A stretch of 64,000 bases of DNA from Puccinia triticina. Lineage: Eukaryota > Basidiomycota > Pucciniomycetes > Pucciniales > Pucciniaceae. Shown one piece after another: positions 63,601-64,000 of the stretch. The translations under genes and the position numbers were made by a program. The notes beneath the pieces are model-generated. The model saw only the letters and a program-made list of their open reading frames with translations, had not been told where the DNA came from and did not search any database. The stretch is from positions 5,270,001 through 5,334,000 of the forward strand of contig NC_070569.1 of NCBI RefSeq assembly GCF_026914185.1, given 5' to 3'. How positions within the stretch are numbered: position 1 is the first letter of the stretch; each line of letters begins with the position of its first letter.

Positions 63601-64000
63601 ATTTATATGCTGACAACTGTGTTCAGTGTTCAAATTTTTTGCCCACCAACATTTAGTTCATTGTCTACATTACCTGTGTGGCCAGTACTCATGATCCCAA
63701 TGTGCAGATGTTCCAATCATCAGCGCAATGCAGTCAACTGCATTTGTAGCATTGCCTCATTCACGTGTCTCTTAAATTTCAGGCACATGGAAACGGCAAT
63801 ACAGGCGTAACGTGTCAAAATACAAAATCTGATCTACAAAACAGGAATAACTTTTGAAACAAAAATTTTACTGTGTTGGCTGAGTGTTACATATGTTGTT
63901 GAGGAATGAAGCTATAATAGATTACACCATAGAGGATTGTGGAACAGCGGTTGGTACTTCATCCGAGGTCGGCTGAATACTTCGCTTGGTGTATTTGCGC
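63601..64000. other. right edge, no feature settled
   Basis: Short open frame pieces continue to about 63810, possibly 3' exons of the preceding gene, but no motif was recognised. The remainder is AT-rich. Confidence 0.4.

Overview
The window looks like a transposon-dense stretch of a filamentous basidiomycete genome, most probably a rust fungus (Pucciniales). That placement is an inference. It rests on short GT-AG introns (59-104 nt where both sites can be read), on chromodomain Ty3/gypsy, Ty1/copia, hAT, MULE, Tc1/mariner and RepHel Helitron elements packed end to end, and on a duplicated small secreted cysteine-containing protein gene. Nothing bacterial is present. Only a few loci look like ordinary or possibly live genes: the small secreted protein gene (53905-54479, minus), a two-exon tail-anchored protein with a ubiquitin-interacting motif (40211-41678, plus), an OTU-type cysteine peptidase gene (about 10955-12003, plus) and a multi-exon gene of unknown function (61788-about 63600, plus).

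Layout. 1-4306: 3' part of a copia element that abuts and truncates a second copy of the secreted-protein gene (4307-4503). 5180-6095: a dense cluster of perfect or near-perfect hairpins. 6795-8572: a ~173-bp tandem array ending in an inverted copy, followed by a degenerate hAT element (8573 to about 10985). 10955-12003: OTU gene. 12028-20207: a complete 8.2-kb MULE flanked by the 8-bp duplication TAAAGTAA; its transposase is fused to a USP-like (C19-type) peptidase region, and a palindromic foldback element is nested near its left end. 21290-22385: palindromic CCGGTCAT-rich array. 23057-23193: tRNA-derived SINE-like sequence next to a Helitron-like 3' end. 23679-32738: a Tc1/mariner-like element with ~210-240-bp terminal inverted repeats and two convergent genes, a DD34E transposase and an accessory protein with a SAM-like C-terminus. 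The accessory gene is split by a 3.9-kb gag-only LTR element (24235-28135). 33028-39377: a chromodomain Ty3/gypsy element with ~98.7% identical LTRs and a 5-bp target duplication. 40211-41678: the UIM gene. 42067-45439: half of a foldback element, a TTA-flanked MITE and a smaller hairpin element. 45613-53307: a second degenerate hAT in two blocks, between which lie a (GAAAAAA)27 microsatellite and a pseudogene fragment of dihydropteroate synthase. 53557-54479: the secreted-protein gene and the second inverted arm. 55369-60339: a Helitron with a RepHel gene and a recognisable 3' hairpin/CTAG end. 61304-61658: a duplicated tRNA-like unit. 61788-63600: an unknown gene with repeated OB-fold-like strands.

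Common themes. Most transposase and polymerase frames are broken, and 12 of 15 in-frame stops that I could place are TGA, mostly where arginine CGA would fit. Substitutions between paired LTRs and paired inverted repeats are mainly CpG to TpG/CpA. Together these suggest that CpG methylation and deamination have been wearing down these elements. The most unusual items are the two-gene Tc1/mariner-like transposon, the MULE with a fused USP-like peptidase next to an OTU gene, and the gag-only retroelement whose primer-binding site is a ~54-nt copy of mature tRNA-Tyr including the CCA tail. All family assignments come from motifs read by eye, with no database search.
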